Shown here piece by piece: positions 22,440 through 33,893 of a stretch of 64,000 nt of DNA (its first letter is position 1; each line of letters starts with the position of its first letter). The stretch is from Motacilla alba alba (lineage: Eukaryota; Chordata; Aves; Passeriformes; Motacillidae), in assembly GCF_015832195.1 (NCBI RefSeq), contig NC_052017.1, positions 13,530,790-13,594,789 on the forward strand, written 5' to 3'. Position numbers and translations under genes: made by a program. The notes under the pieces are model-generated. The model saw nothing but the letters and a program-made list of their open reading frames with translations, was not told where the DNA came from and did not search any database.

Positions 22440-22920
22440 AGGGCCAGTGCTCATACGACCGCTGGGTGAATAATAAGGCTTCTGTGGGGTTTTTGGTGTC
22501 TTGTCTTTGTGTTGGGTTGCTGATGCAGTTTGATAAATGTGTAGAGCTGGAGGATCCATGGGATAATTGGCACAACTGCCACAGATCTCTGGGAGGTTGC
22601 CTGGAGCATCTGCCCTGAAGCTGAGAACCGGCTCTGGCGATGCCACAGACCTATTTGCCATCTTGCCATTGTTTCCATGTAGTCACAGAGCACATGGGTC
22701 CACTCAGTTGCTTGTGGAGGCTGCATCAGCATGGAAGCACAGACTAACCTTTTCCTGGCATCCCCTTTTTTTGTGCCATATCGGATTTCCAAATTCTCAT
22801 GCAGTTTCACGTCTGTCATTGGCATGGAAGTGTTGACAGCTGCTACATGATGGCAAAGCAAATGCATCCTTGCCTCCTTGCAGCCCTCCCACTTGTGACT
22901 CACATGGGGTTTTTTTGAGG
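22440..22920. other. Complex unique block, overlapping short open frames
   Basis: A repeat-free block with open frames on both strands (up to 150 codons on the minus strand, 22451-22903). The encoded peptides show no domain, signal or family resemblance. Several frames are open at once, which points to composition and not to coding. It may contain conserved non-coding sequence around 22770-22870, where TAAT-poor, CpG-bearing, non-repetitive sequence continues. Function unknown. Confidence 0.25.
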
Positions 22921-22965
22921 GAGATTATAAAGACTTTAAGGACAAAGGATTTCTTTCAGCGTTTT

Positions 22966-22986
22966 GGGGCGGGGGGGGGGGGGGGG
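22966..22986 (+). repeat. G-run (G4 C G16)
   Basis: Sixteen consecutive G with one C and four G before them, followed at once by c and nine T. An uninterrupted G16 can form quadruplex structures and is hard to sequence, so its length is uncertain. It is the longest G run in the window. Confidence 0.95.
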
Positions 22987-23159
22987 CTTTTTTTTTCTTG
23001 TGCTAAGAACCATCAGAATAACAAATTTTGTAGTAGGGGACATACCTGCTTTGTAAGACCAACACCTGTGGACTGCCCTAATTTATGTGTGAATCTAAAA
23101 GTGGTAAGAGAAGACAAAGGAAGTGAAAGAGAGCTCAGTCTTGTGCTTCCCAGCTGCTT

Positions 23160-23310
23160 ATGCCAGTGACTTCAGGAACAAATGCCGATCATGCCAGAAA
23201 TGCAAACAGCGTGTGGATGGGTTTGTTTCCATTGTAAAGAGATAGGATACTTAATTAATTTCATGAGGCCTCTGGGCTGCTGTTGACAAAAAGTGCTTAC
23301 ACCACAAAGT
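23160..23310. other. Element-like block
   Basis: Repeat-free sequence containing 'aatgccgatcatgccagaaa', a Pit/Oct-like 'atgcaaa' and a 'cttaattaattt' homeodomain palindrome near 23250. It may be conserved non-coding sequence. No gene is visible. Confidence 0.2.
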
Positions 23311-23929
23311 TAGGTTGTGGGTTAAGGATAGGGTTAGGGAAGGTTTGAAGTGCTGATCCCTAGACTCAAATTACTTTAACATTTTCTTTAATGATACAGA
23401 TACCCTAGTTTTGCTTAATTACACTTTGCTATCTCAAGCAATCTTTCCCTTGAGTCACTGAAAGTTTTATTACAACACTTTAATCTGATTATGAAAAGTA
23501 ATGTACTTGTACCATCTTTTAATTTGCATGAGTAAAATCTCCTTTTTTTTCATATTTCAACCAGATTAGAAGTATATAGTAGAGACTTGTGAGTTTCAAA
23601 GTCTTAAAATCTTCCAGTGCAATGTGGTATAAAGGCAATATAATAAAAAGCAGTATATTACTGACCTGATGGAAATCAGTACAAAATTATTTTAAAAAAT
23701 ATTTAGGAGTTGAAATCATGAAGTCAAACTTAAGAAATGCATATCTTGAATCACCCAGGAACTTGGATGAAATATGGAAAAGCACGCATAGAAGAAAAAA
23801 TAGTGGGAGGAATCCTGAGCAATGATCATGAGGGCCTGAAAACACACATTTTGTTTCCTAGCACTTGTATGTTTGGGTTTAGTTGAAGCAGAATGCATAA
23901 AGTATATTCCCTTTTACTGTTAGCTTGAG

Positions 23930-24200
23930 GCAGCCCTGCTTCTAGGATATTGGTGTCCACAGTAACCCTGGGTTTTGCCTCCAGCGCCTGTGCCCTGCAG
24001 AGCTGGAGTGCCCCAAGGCCTCCTGCGGAGGCTTGAGCGCTGCCTCAGGGGTGTCACCCTCCCCTGGCCACCCCAGGAATGGAGTCACTGCAGGGTGTGC
24101 CAAGCACACACTTCTGCTGCCTTCACTTGAGCTGAGTTGCAGCCCTTGAGGGCTGAGTTATCCCTGATACTGTGCTGTGAGTTACTGACACCAGGGACAT
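23930..24200. other. GC-rich patch with short hairpin
   Basis: Roughly 60 percent G+C by eye, in DNA otherwise near 38 percent. It holds three CpGs between 23984 and 24038 and a perfect stem gcctcc-tgc-ggaggc (24018-24032). No open frame of note and no recognisable repeat consensus. It may be a decayed repeat that I do not recognise, or a GC-biased conversion patch. Confidence 0.5.
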
Positions 24201-25739
24201 GGTGAAAGCTGATAAAAGTGTCACTGTGGCTGACAGTAGGATGTTTAGCAAATCCTACCCATGATTTTTTCCAGAGACCACTTTTGCATTGCAGAATTTC
24301 CTAATGTGCTGCCTTAGAAAGCTCAGCTCTAGGACAGCTCATCTGCTTCATGGTTTTATCTTTTTTTGCCTTTTCTGCAGTTCCTGATTTTACTTGTGTG
24401 TTGCAGAGGCATGGTGGTGTAATAGGACACAGGTTGAATGTGATGGAGAAATAAACTAAAAGACTTAAACTGTGTGCAGTCTCTAAGGAATGAGAAGCCA
24501 TTGGCCATCTTAATGCTGAGAACAGATATGGTTTAGTACCAGCTGATTAGGAGCACAGCTGGCAGCCAGAAGGGCTGTGGCTGCATATCAAAATGGTATC
24601 TTTACAAGGCTAAGAAAATATGCTGAATGTAAGTGTGAAATCACAGAGAATTTATTTGAACACATTTTAACATCATCTAAGAGATAATCCACAGACAGCA
24701 CAGGACTTAAAATCACTTAAATTTGTACATGCATGTTAAACCATTTTTTCATTAGGGAATCTGTACTTTTCCCCTGCTGAACCTGGCAAAGACTGAGGCT
24801 TAGAAAATTAGTAGAATAAAAATTCAGAGAACAACCAGAATACATCAGAATGGTGATTCACCTTGCTAAGAAATTAAATTCTCTTACAGGGGGAGAAAGC
24901 ATTTTTTATCTCTTTACATCAAAAATATTCTGGATTATTTTCTTAAACCTCCTAGGTGAAAAAAGTCACCATTTCCGAGAAGTGTCATTTGATATTTATG
25001 AAGATATTAAAAGCGATGTCATAAGTAAAATAAAATAAGCATTCAACATGTTTTTTACAGAAATAATATTTTCATTTAAAGTCAAAATGATGGATTTCCT
25101 TACTACCCTTTTTCAGCTTTTTGTGCAAATTGTATGTAAATGAATGCAAATAAGCAGTCCTCACTACTAAGTTGCTTAGAAGTATAAAAATGCATAAAAT
25201 CAAGGTGTTCAGACAGAGCTGTGCATCTCATTTATGTAAAGAATGTTTAAACTTAAATATTTCAGCTTAAAGTATTATTGTTTCAGGTAATAAAATGCTT
25301 TTTTGTGCACTACAGAGGAAGTGCATGGAAATTTTGTTACCTTCTGAGGACCTATTAGTGTATGTGGGAGTTAGTCCTGTGTCAGCCAACCTAACAAAAC
25401 ACACAAACAAACAAACAAACAAGAAACTAGGAAGCAACTAAGAGGTCAGCACTGCAATTTTGAATGTTTTCGAAGTGTAGACTAAGTTCCACTAGCTTTC
25501 ATGACCTGTTTTTGTCTGCCTTTCTAATTAACGCTTCTGCAGTGGATAAACCTGAAACCTAGTGGAAAAGAAACCTTGAAAAACAGAACCACAGAAAATT
25601 TTCTTTTTTATTCAAACCTGCTTAAAACCTGGTGCTACAGCCAGCAGGCTCCCCACCCAACTCTAATGGGGCTATGCAGCATGAGAAAGGAAAATTCTGC
25701 TTGATTTTCAATAAGATACCAGGCTTGAGTAATGCCTGT
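24201..25739. other. No gene seen
   Basis: Unique AT-rich DNA with the CAAA array. Short frames at 24301-24501 and 24850-25038 have no recognisable domain. Confidence 0.65.
25404..25422 (+). repeat. (CAAA)n array
   Basis: Four complete CAAA units plus a partial unit, after 'aacaaaacaca'. Short tetranucleotide repeat. Confidence 0.9.
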
Positions 25740-26060
25740 GGTGCTGTATGGGATTAATGATCTCTGTGCTATTTATAACGAGGCAAACTAAAATGCAATT
25801 TTTAGAGAATTATTGGAGTTTTATTGTGCTGCCCGGCCAAATTCAGTGAGTAGGACTCATTAGTGTGTAAAACAGAGTTAATTTATACTGAATATCCCCC
25901 ATCTTCAGATGGGAGCTCTATGTAAATCATCTTTTCTGGTCGTTAATTTAGGCTGTTTGCGTTTCCTTTGCTGTGGGAGCATAAGTATGAAATATTAACT
26001 AAACTTCCCTGGTGAAAGTGCCCCCTCATGCCTCATACTTGATGTGGAAAATGTTTGTTC
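25740..26060. promoter_or_regulatory. Conserved-element-like block rich in TAAT cores
   Basis: Multiple homeodomain-type cores (attaatga near 25752, tcattag near 25858, gttaattta near 25876 and cgttaattta at 25941-25950), a 'tatttataacgaggc' string and sparse CpGs. Repeat-free. The look is that of a developmental enhancer, but this is inference. Confidence 0.3.
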
Positions 26061-26718
26061 TTCTTGCAGAACTCCCCTGTAACTGAAGGGTGAGAGCTGT
26101 ATTATGCAGTTGAAACACCTAGTGATAATTGGCATTTAAAACAAATTTCCGTAGCTCTAGAAACAGGAAACCAAGGTATCTCTAGAAAGTCATTCAATGA
26201 ACACTTCTGAAATATTGGGCAAAGCGTTGGGCATCTTTGAATGATTGATTCCATCATGATTGATCTTAGAGTTTTTTGAAGTAATTGATGGTATTTTTTT
26301 TTAGTTCAGTCCGTTAGTGCAAATAATTATTAATCAATATGCACTCAGCTCTTACTTTAGAAGATAATTTTAACACATGATTTATTCTGAACATTTCAAT
26401 TGAACTACCTTTACAAGGAGAAAATCAATTGCCTAGTGGTCTAAAGCACTTTAATTATCTGAAGAGCTGTATTCCGTTTTAGGGGGGTTTTTTTAGGGTT
26501 GGGTTTTTTTTTTAATGACATTGTCCCATTGTGATATAATACTTCTGCTGGCCGTGTTTTGCTATCCTCAGAAATACACTAATTCTCTATTTCAGGTTAT
26601 TTAGTCTTAGAAATTTTCAGTTCAATACTGAAAACACTACGATTAAACTCTAACATTGGAAATTAAATAATGTGCAAAATGAAATAAAAATGTAGCTTTT
26701 TCCAGATGAGAAAACAGT

Positions 26719-26751
26719 TGGTTGGGTTTGTTGGTTTGGTTGGGTTTTTTT
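26719..26751 (+). repeat. G/T-rich tract with paired GGTTGG
   Basis: A pure G/T stretch with GGTTGGG at 26720-26726 and GGTTGGG at 26738-26744, a further GG at 26733, and a T7 tail. The spacing allows a two-tetrad quadruplex. A second G/T tract (G6T7 AGGGTTGGG T10) lies nearby at about 26481-26513. Confidence 0.8.
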
Positions 26752-26989
26752 GTGAATGTGTCAGCACATTTGTAATTTCTTTAGGTGTTTTCTCATTCAT
26801 AGCAAGCATCGCAGTGGAAAATTACAGTTAATTTGAAATGATAACGTGGTGCCAGAACTTAGACAGAGGTTTGAAACATTATAGGACAAAAGGTGAAATC
26901 ATTAATTCATTTGCAGTGAATATTAAATTCCTGAAATATGCATTACTATCTCATTATATTTATATTTATGTGCTTTAATATGCCTGTAA

Positions 26990-27150
26990 ATATTATTGTG
27001 AGTCTGAAGAAGCATTTGTGCCGTGTCCATGAGCATGTCAATACAGCCTTTCAAAGTAATTTGCACTTGGGCTGAGGCATAAGGTTATGGAGCCATCTGT
27101 CGCCATGAAAAATCATTAGAATAAAGAGTGTGGTACAATTCCACTCATGT
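26990..27150. promoter_or_regulatory. Conserved-element-like block
   Basis: A compact repeat-free stretch with CpGs near 27021 and 27101-27102 and a 'cgccatgaaaaatcattaga' string (27101-27120). No open frame of note. Possible conserved non-coding element, unverified. Confidence 0.2.
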
Positions 27151-27597
27151 TCATGATACATTGCATTTCAACACCACCAGTACAAACACTCCTCTCAAAT
27201 GCCCTTCATAGGCCTAACAGGGAAACTTTAAAAGAGTCTTGTGAACAAATGGATCAAATGCCAGTGGATTCACACGGAGCTAAGACTTCAGCCTGCAGAC
27301 AGTCTTGCGGTGGCTCTTTGGGATCTGGGGTGGGTTGCCCTGCGAGTTCCAGGGTAAGAGTTTCTGCCCGTAACAGTAAGAGGAGTTGATGTTCTTGAAA
27401 TGGCCTGAAGTTCATGTTTGATTATATATCCATTCTTTATTACATTTCTTGCATTTCTCCCAAACTGGTCAATGACCATATAATCATAAACATCCAGTTT
27501 GCTATTCAATGAGATTATAGTAATTGTTTCTCAGTTCTCATGGCTTTCTATAAAGCTGCAAGAGATGAATCGTTTGCTCCTTTGGAATAGTACAAGA

Positions 27598-27615
27598 TTT
27601 TTTTTTTTTTTTTTT
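27598..27615. repeat. T18 homopolymer
   Basis: Eighteen uninterrupted T in otherwise ordinary AT-rich DNA. No associated element is visible. Confidence 0.95.
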
Positions 27616-28755
27616 GCTTGGTATACCAGAAAAGCTATATATCTTCAAAGTAGGAAAGTTTAGATCTTAGGGTTATATTTTGCTGGAAACATTCCTTAAG
27701 AAGATTCCTTGGAGGATGTTAGTAATGTACTTGTAAGATTTTTAAAGAAGCCAGTAATAAAGAGACAGCACTACAGTCTGAGGACCCAATTACTGAAACA
27801 CTTGTACATATGTTTACTTTTAAGTCATTAAGTACTGTGCACATGGAAAACATCATGTCCTTCATTTCTGAGCCTTGATCTTCAAATGTAAGTGTTGTAG
27901 AAGAAGGGTTTTTGAATTTCATCCTGTTAGATGCTGAGTACCTTATTTACTGTCTGATCTACTGGGAGATCTGCCTGCTCGATAGCTTGTAGCAGGTAAC
28001 TTTGTTATCCAGGCAATCGGAAAGGAAGGAGTGAGTTTGCTTTAGGGTGTAAAAATATTTTTTAATTGATGTTAATTCCTACATCTGACAGCATGACTGG
28101 CTCAGAATGACCTCCCAGAGGAAGTCCTAGAAGGAAAGCTACGGTAGTATGTATTTTCCTGCTAAGAGCCAGTGACAGACGATCATACTTTAAACTGTGT
28201 TTCGGATGAGACAGACAGAAGCAATAACAATGCGAATATTAGAATAAACATTTGTTAATTTCAAGTGGATAATTAATGTTGTCAGTGGCTTGATCTGAGA
28301 TCAAGATTTCTATAGGAGTAAGAGACGGGTCAGACTTTAGACATATTTGCTGCTCTTGTTTGGTGTCTGAGAGTCTGAGTGTGCTACCTCGCCTTCTGCA
28401 GAAATAGCAGCTCTTTTGTTTTCCTCTGTAACGATGCCTGTAATCTGAACTTTTGCATTAGAATATGTAGCTAAAGTTAATAATGAGAATTTTGACCTGG
28501 TTCAAATCAACCAGATTTTTTTCCTTTCAGTTCAGTTAATGGCCTTTCTTTTTTTTGCTCAATAGCCTGTTTGAAGAACAGCTTTTAAAAACCTGGGATT
28601 GGAAGAAGTGCTATATCGTCTGCCTTATGAGAAAACAGATGAAGAAGTTATGTTCATGTAGCCAAATCAATAGTTTTTTAACCTGGCTGTTTTAACTATT
28701 TTTTTTGAAGGTGATTATCTCCAACGCCAGATAGTCTGTCTACTGGGTATAGTAA

Positions 28756-28791
28756 AGGTGATCTCTTTTAGGTTATTTAGTTCAATTTCCA
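28756..28791 (-). mobile_element. Weak CR1 3' tail remnant
   Basis: The plus strand 'gtgatctcttttaggttatt' then 'tagttcaatttcc' aligns loosely with the reverse complement of the CR1 tail (GGACCTCTTAAGGTCATCTAGTCCAACC). The match is short, with several differences, and could be chance. Confidence 0.3.
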
Positions 28792-29997
28792 ACAGAAGTG
28801 AACTATTCAGGAAGTGTATTTAGAAAAGTCTATTTTTCAAGAGTTCTAAGGCTAGAACAAAGGACAGGAGATCATAATGGTGTGCTGCTAGGGCTGCCAC
28901 ACGCAGAAGTACAATAGTGAGCACCTCTGACTGCAGAGGAACTGTCGAAGCACTGTAAAATCAAGTTGCTGTGTGTGAAAGATCAAGCAGGTTAACTCCT
29001 GGGATTTTTTTCTATCAAGATGCTTTCTTCCTTCCATTCTGTTGCCTGCTGTCTTCAGAGCACAGTGATATTGAGGCTCTGCAGATTTAAAACATCTGTC
29101 TTTCCATCTCCAGTGTACTACAGAAGGATAGCTCTCAATTTAATCCTAAAAAATTTAGCTGCATGTTCGGGTGCCTTTGCTTTTAGGAATTTATATCCTT
29201 CTTGAGGCTAGAGGCTAGGCAGCTATTTTCTATAGTGTTTTCTATATCATGATCCTATTGCTATTTTTTAAAAAGAGTATTTTTAAGCATTATTACAGAA
29301 TTCAGATCTGTTTAATTAAGTCCGGATTAGGAACCTAAATTATTTTGTATTGCCCAACTGAATGTTTTCTTATGTGTCTGAATTCAGGTTTTGAGATGCA
29401 TGAGAACAACGGCAGGCTAGGTATTGTTGTAAGACAAGAGTCCATACTGTTGTTTTAAAGCATATTTGAAAATAGGTACTTTTTATTAATTTTAAATCAT
29501 GGATGATGCACTCATATAAAACACTGGAATTTTCCTATTGTGAAGAATTTGATTAATTTGGCTCATCGGGTACAAATAAGTCTGAACTAAAAATGCAAAT
29601 GCATTTAACATCATATGCAGAAGTGGGCATTAAAACTAGGTCTTGAGAAAAATTATAAAGTTTACGTTTTCAGGTTATATGATGCAAATACAATTATAAT
29701 GTCTTTATAGGTACTCACCACAGGCTTAAGCTTTCAGGTTTGAGCCCACATAAAACTGTCTTAATTTAAGAGCTATGTCATGTTAGTGTTGGATAACTAG
29801 CTAGAGGATAAATCTGTACTTAATACAAATCTGTCTGAGTTGGTGATGTTGAATATAATTCATATAGAAAGTATAGGTTTTTTTGTGAGAAACAGAGCAG
29901 TTTTATTTGTAGGCATGGTTATTATCCTCTATTGTTGCATATATTCTCAGGAACATTTTTTTTTTCCTTTTGCACCTTACTTGGCATTTGAGGATTA

Positions 29998-30012
29998 TTT
30001 TTTTTTTTTTTT
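29998..30012. repeat. T15 homopolymer
   Basis: Fifteen T about 70 bases before the CR1 fragment. A shorter T run lies at about 29956-29965. Confidence 0.95.
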
Positions 30013-30079
30013 CTGCTCACTCCCAGTGTGTTGTTGTGCTACAGTTTGGAGGGTTCTATTGTTTACAGCCGTTTTTGTA

Positions 30080-30190
30080 CTCATAAAATTGTAGAATTGT
30101 TTGTGTTGGGAGGGACATTTTAAAGGTTATCTAACCCACTCCCCTTGCAGTGAGCAGTGAAATCTTCAAGTAGATCATGCTGAGATCTTT
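30080..30190 (-). mobile_element. CR1 LINE 3' end fragment
   Basis: Read on the plus strand this is the reverse complement of the CR1 3' untranslated end. It shows the terminal ATAGAAT-type repeat (30081-30097), a 'ttgtgttgggagggacattt' match to the GGTTGGAAGGGACCTTT core, then 'tatctaacccactccccttg', 'tgagcag', and 'atcttcaagtagatcatgct', which matches the CR1 segment ATCTTCAACTAGATCAGG. The match fades after about 30190. No reverse transcriptase remains, so this is a typical 5'-truncated copy, about 110 bases long, with no coding capacity. CR1 is the dominant LINE of birds. Confidence 0.8.
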
Positions 30191-31364
30191 GTTTACATCT
30201 CTGATGTCTGCTGGTGTTTTAAAAGGAGGAAGGAGCCCACTATGTGTGCTGATCATGTAGTATAAGGGCAGCCAGAGATGACTCCTTCATGTTGTGTTTT
30301 GGGAGGGCAGGACCAGAGGCTCATGGCTTATTTCAGAAGTCCTTCATTAACTGGATGTAGGATGAACCACTCTCATAACTGATGAGCGTGGTATGCTGTT
30401 CATAAATAACGTGCAATTAGCATAGGTTAATAATAAGCAATATTCAGCTGAAATGTCAGCATCCAAGCTGCTTAGACAACATCTGTTTGAGCAAAACGTG
30501 CAATACACATTCTATCCCTGTTTTACAGAACATCACTTAACCAAAATTCTTGGTTAACCAAAGTTTGCTTATCTCTCCCAGAATTGTACAGCATACAGAC
30601 ATTAGTCAGCTTTGCTGAGCATAACCCCTGTAAATCTGGCATTTAAGCCAGCTGGCATATTTCTGCTGTATTCTGGGACTGAGAACATGAAACACTGTTT
30701 GGAAGGAAAGGAATCCAGTGAGCTTTGGAAAAGCTGAGAAAATCTCTTCCTAACTGATAAAATAAATGAAACTTTAGCTGAAGGTTTTGATGGTCCCTCA
30801 AGACATTTGACTAGGCACAAAGATGGAGGTGTAGGAATGTGCACTGTGGCATATCTGCAACTCTATGTATGTGTATGTTTCCATATAAATAATGATATGT
30901 GGGTGAAAATCACAGGAGAAATTATGAATGCATTTCTAAATATAATATTCTGCCAGGATGCTAAGTCCCTTTTGCAAGAAAACCATAAGCTTCTTTGCAC
31001 TAATAATTTATTTGAGAAATTTAATAACTCTGCTCCATGTTTGTGGTCATGTGCAAACCACCTATTTTCTGTAGGGCTTGTTTTCAAAGTTAACTTTTGT
31101 TTCTGATTTACCTTCTTCCTCTGCACTGGTCAGTGTCCAGAGTATTATTTATTTGTTCTTATTGCTCAGGCCATGGTTCCATGGACTAGTAGCTCTTCTG
31201 CAGTCAGTAAAACAATTCCTTTTGTTACCAAGCCTATTTTTCCCACTATTACCTTGAGTTGAAGAATGGATTTGCTTCATTGTATTAGAGAGAATATTTT
31301 CTGACAGCTTTTGAGTACAGATCATTAAAAAATTACCAGTTTGAAATGTTGACTTTTGTCTCTC

Positions 31365-31390
31365 TTTTTTTTTTCTTTTTTTTTTTTTTT
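31365..31390. repeat. Interrupted poly-T (T10 C T15)
   Basis: Two T runs separated by one C, preceded by tctctc. Simple-sequence tract. Confidence 0.95.
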
Positions 31391-33877
31391 GTCTTAAAAA
31401 TAGCTTATCACATCTTTCAACTTTCTAAATAATTAAATCTCCTTGAAACTCATGGGAATTCTATGTTGGATAGTACAGGTTGTAATTAAGCAGAGTTATT
31501 AACAATTTTGTTGTTGATAAATTTGGGCACAACTCTGCTTTTGCAGATGCCAGTCGACTTTATAGGTCTGATCATTCTGCACAAAGAAAGACTGATGTAC
31601 TCTGTGTACTGTTGACAGTTTTACACTGTTGTAAAACCAGAGTAACTGAATACAAAACTGTGCCAAAATCATGTGATAGCTGTATGAATAGTAGAAGATT
31701 TGTGGTATCTTTAACTGTCCATTTCTTTACATTTAATGGCTCCTGTTTTGGAAATGATGAGCTAGGCAAGTGTTTTGTTGACACTTGACAATTGACACCT
31801 GATTTGAGGAATTAATTATATTTACTCTTTTCAAATAAAACAGAAACTTCATATACTTTGGAGTTTGTCCAAGTCCAAGCCATGCTAAAAACAAAGTTTA
31901 GGAACTGTTTGGGAACTGTCTCTGTTGAGCAAAAGATGTTTTATTATAACCATCAGTACCAGAAAAGAGCGTCACCATTTCCCAGCCATGTTCTTAATAG
32001 TAAGCTCTTAATAATGGATTTCCAAGAAAACCCAGTGCATGTTATTGTTTTGAACTTCATTCATCAGCTACCTTAGAGCCCCAGATATTTGCATTTTGGG
32101 TTATTTATTTTTGTTCTCCTTCTCCCATAGCTGTCTTTTGTTCACTTGATTTGTCTGTATGAAGATCTTCCTGGTCCATAGTTGAAACATATTACTCATA
32201 TTACTGAGTAGTGTTTTCCTGTGACTGTTTAAGTGATAATATCTTGTAGAAGACCAGAGCTGCTAGTTTTAGTGCAGGGATGCCCCTCAGTTATATCTCA
32301 GTTTAAGAGGAAGTGACCAAACTCAAATCACTTCACTAGAGCTTTGCATGTTACTTTATTGAAGCCTAAAATCATGCTTCTGTAAAAGAAGATGTAAGAA
32401 ACTGCAAAGGTTGCAGCCCCTTATATTTATATTTTTACACCTTGTATTTCTGACAGAGTCAAACTAGGCTACAAAACAGGACATTTTATGTTCCTGAAAG
32501 GAGAGCTTTTATGCAGCAGAAATGTGAGCTGTGCATAGAAGTGCGTGCTTCCCATGCTGATTAGAAAGGTAACCAGAGCTTCACTGTAACACGTGGGGCA
32601 ATTATTCATCCTTAACTTGCAGTATGGAATACTACACAGAGGTTAGTCTTCCTCAGCTGTTTATTCAGTAGAAAGAATTTTGCTTCCCTAAAAGACTCTT
32701 TCCTCCTCCATTGAGACCAGCCTGATAAGGAACAGGAATATGTTCATGCTTCTGCATCATGCCCTCCTCATCCCAAGGCAGTAATAAATGGGTTCGTGTA
32801 GCTCAGGACAGGAGTGCAAGTACTCTGAATGTGTCACTGGGAGGGCAGAGAGGGGCTACCAAAGTACCTCTGCTACTTTAGCACATTGAGCAGAGTGACT
32901 TGCCGTTTTAGAGGGATTTTGTTGTTCATGACATGCTACTAAGTAGGAAACAGCTAGATTGCAGGTTAATGCAGGGGGCAGGTTATTTTTCCATTGGATT
33001 AAAGCTTGCAGAAAATAGATGAACAGAAGAGGAAAGATCAGAATTAGTGGAGGAGAAGAAGTGACTTTGGGAGCTTTTAATAATTTTTCCTGAATTAAAA
33101 ACCATCTGGTATTTTTAATTTTTTAGAATACATAGACAAAAAAAGAGTCAGTTTCTATAATGGATTTATTTTTCTGCTTCAGCAACCAATATTCAATTAT
33201 TTATACTGATGTATCAGTAGCTGTGGAGGGCTCAGATTTAATATGGTAATGGCAGTATTATATCAGAATGCAAACTTTAAAATGAGGTGGAATGAAATAT
33301 TTTTAAGTAATGTTTTAGTCTCTTCTTTCTGTTAACCTCTCAATAGCTTCAGCTCTTCTGTGCAGATGTGACTTTTTCTAAAGAACAGTCTATGGAGGTT
33401 CATTCTTTCTGTAGATGCCCTATAAGGTTCTCAGCCACAGATTCATGAAAATTACAAAATAATTCTATCAAAAGGTTATGTGTAAGCTTACCATGTCCCA
33501 TCTGTTCTGAGCAGTAAAGCAGGTATCATTCTGATTCCCAATGTGTTTCACAGTGAATCAAGGCATAGGAAATGGTGGCAATTCAGACCCCATTCTCAAT
33601 TCCTTGTTCCCTTCTATATTTCTCTGAGCATTGCATCTCAGATGTGTTCCACTTTTAAACAAGGATTTGGCACTGTCATGTTTTTGATATTACTTCTTAC
33701 ATCATGTTATCGATGCTTGCCATTCCCAGATCATGAGGGTGCTTAAAGAAGTCTTGAGATTAAAATTTTTCTGTTCTTTAGATGCATGTTATTGATTTTT
33801 GAGCCTTTGGAGATTTAGTGGCTTGTGTTTGCAGTCTTTTCTGCACCAGTCATGTGAGCAGGTCTTATGTAAAGGAG

Positions 33878-33893
33878 AAAAAAAATTTTTTTT
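33878..33893. other. A8T8 palindromic tract
   Basis: Eight A (33878-33885) followed directly by eight T (33886-33893). Such AnTn tracts are intrinsically curved or rigid and disfavour nucleosomes. It could also simply be drift. Confidence 0.9.

Larger units (their letters stand above)
27151..30079. other. No gene seen
   Basis: Unique AT-rich DNA with T runs at 27598 and 29998 and a weak CR1-like tail at 28756. The stretch 28250-28520 is complex and repeat-free and might include conserved sequence. A hydrophobic 84-codon frame (29840-30094) comes from T-rich tracts. Confidence 0.6.

Noticed and set aside
22451..22903. 150-codon minus-strand frame
   Set aside because: Other frames are open over the same bases on both strands. 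The peptide has no recognisable family resemblance.
23311..23342. Telomere-like string (gttagg, gggttaggga)
   Set aside because: Only one complete TTAGGG-type unit and loose neighbours. Not an interstitial telomere array.
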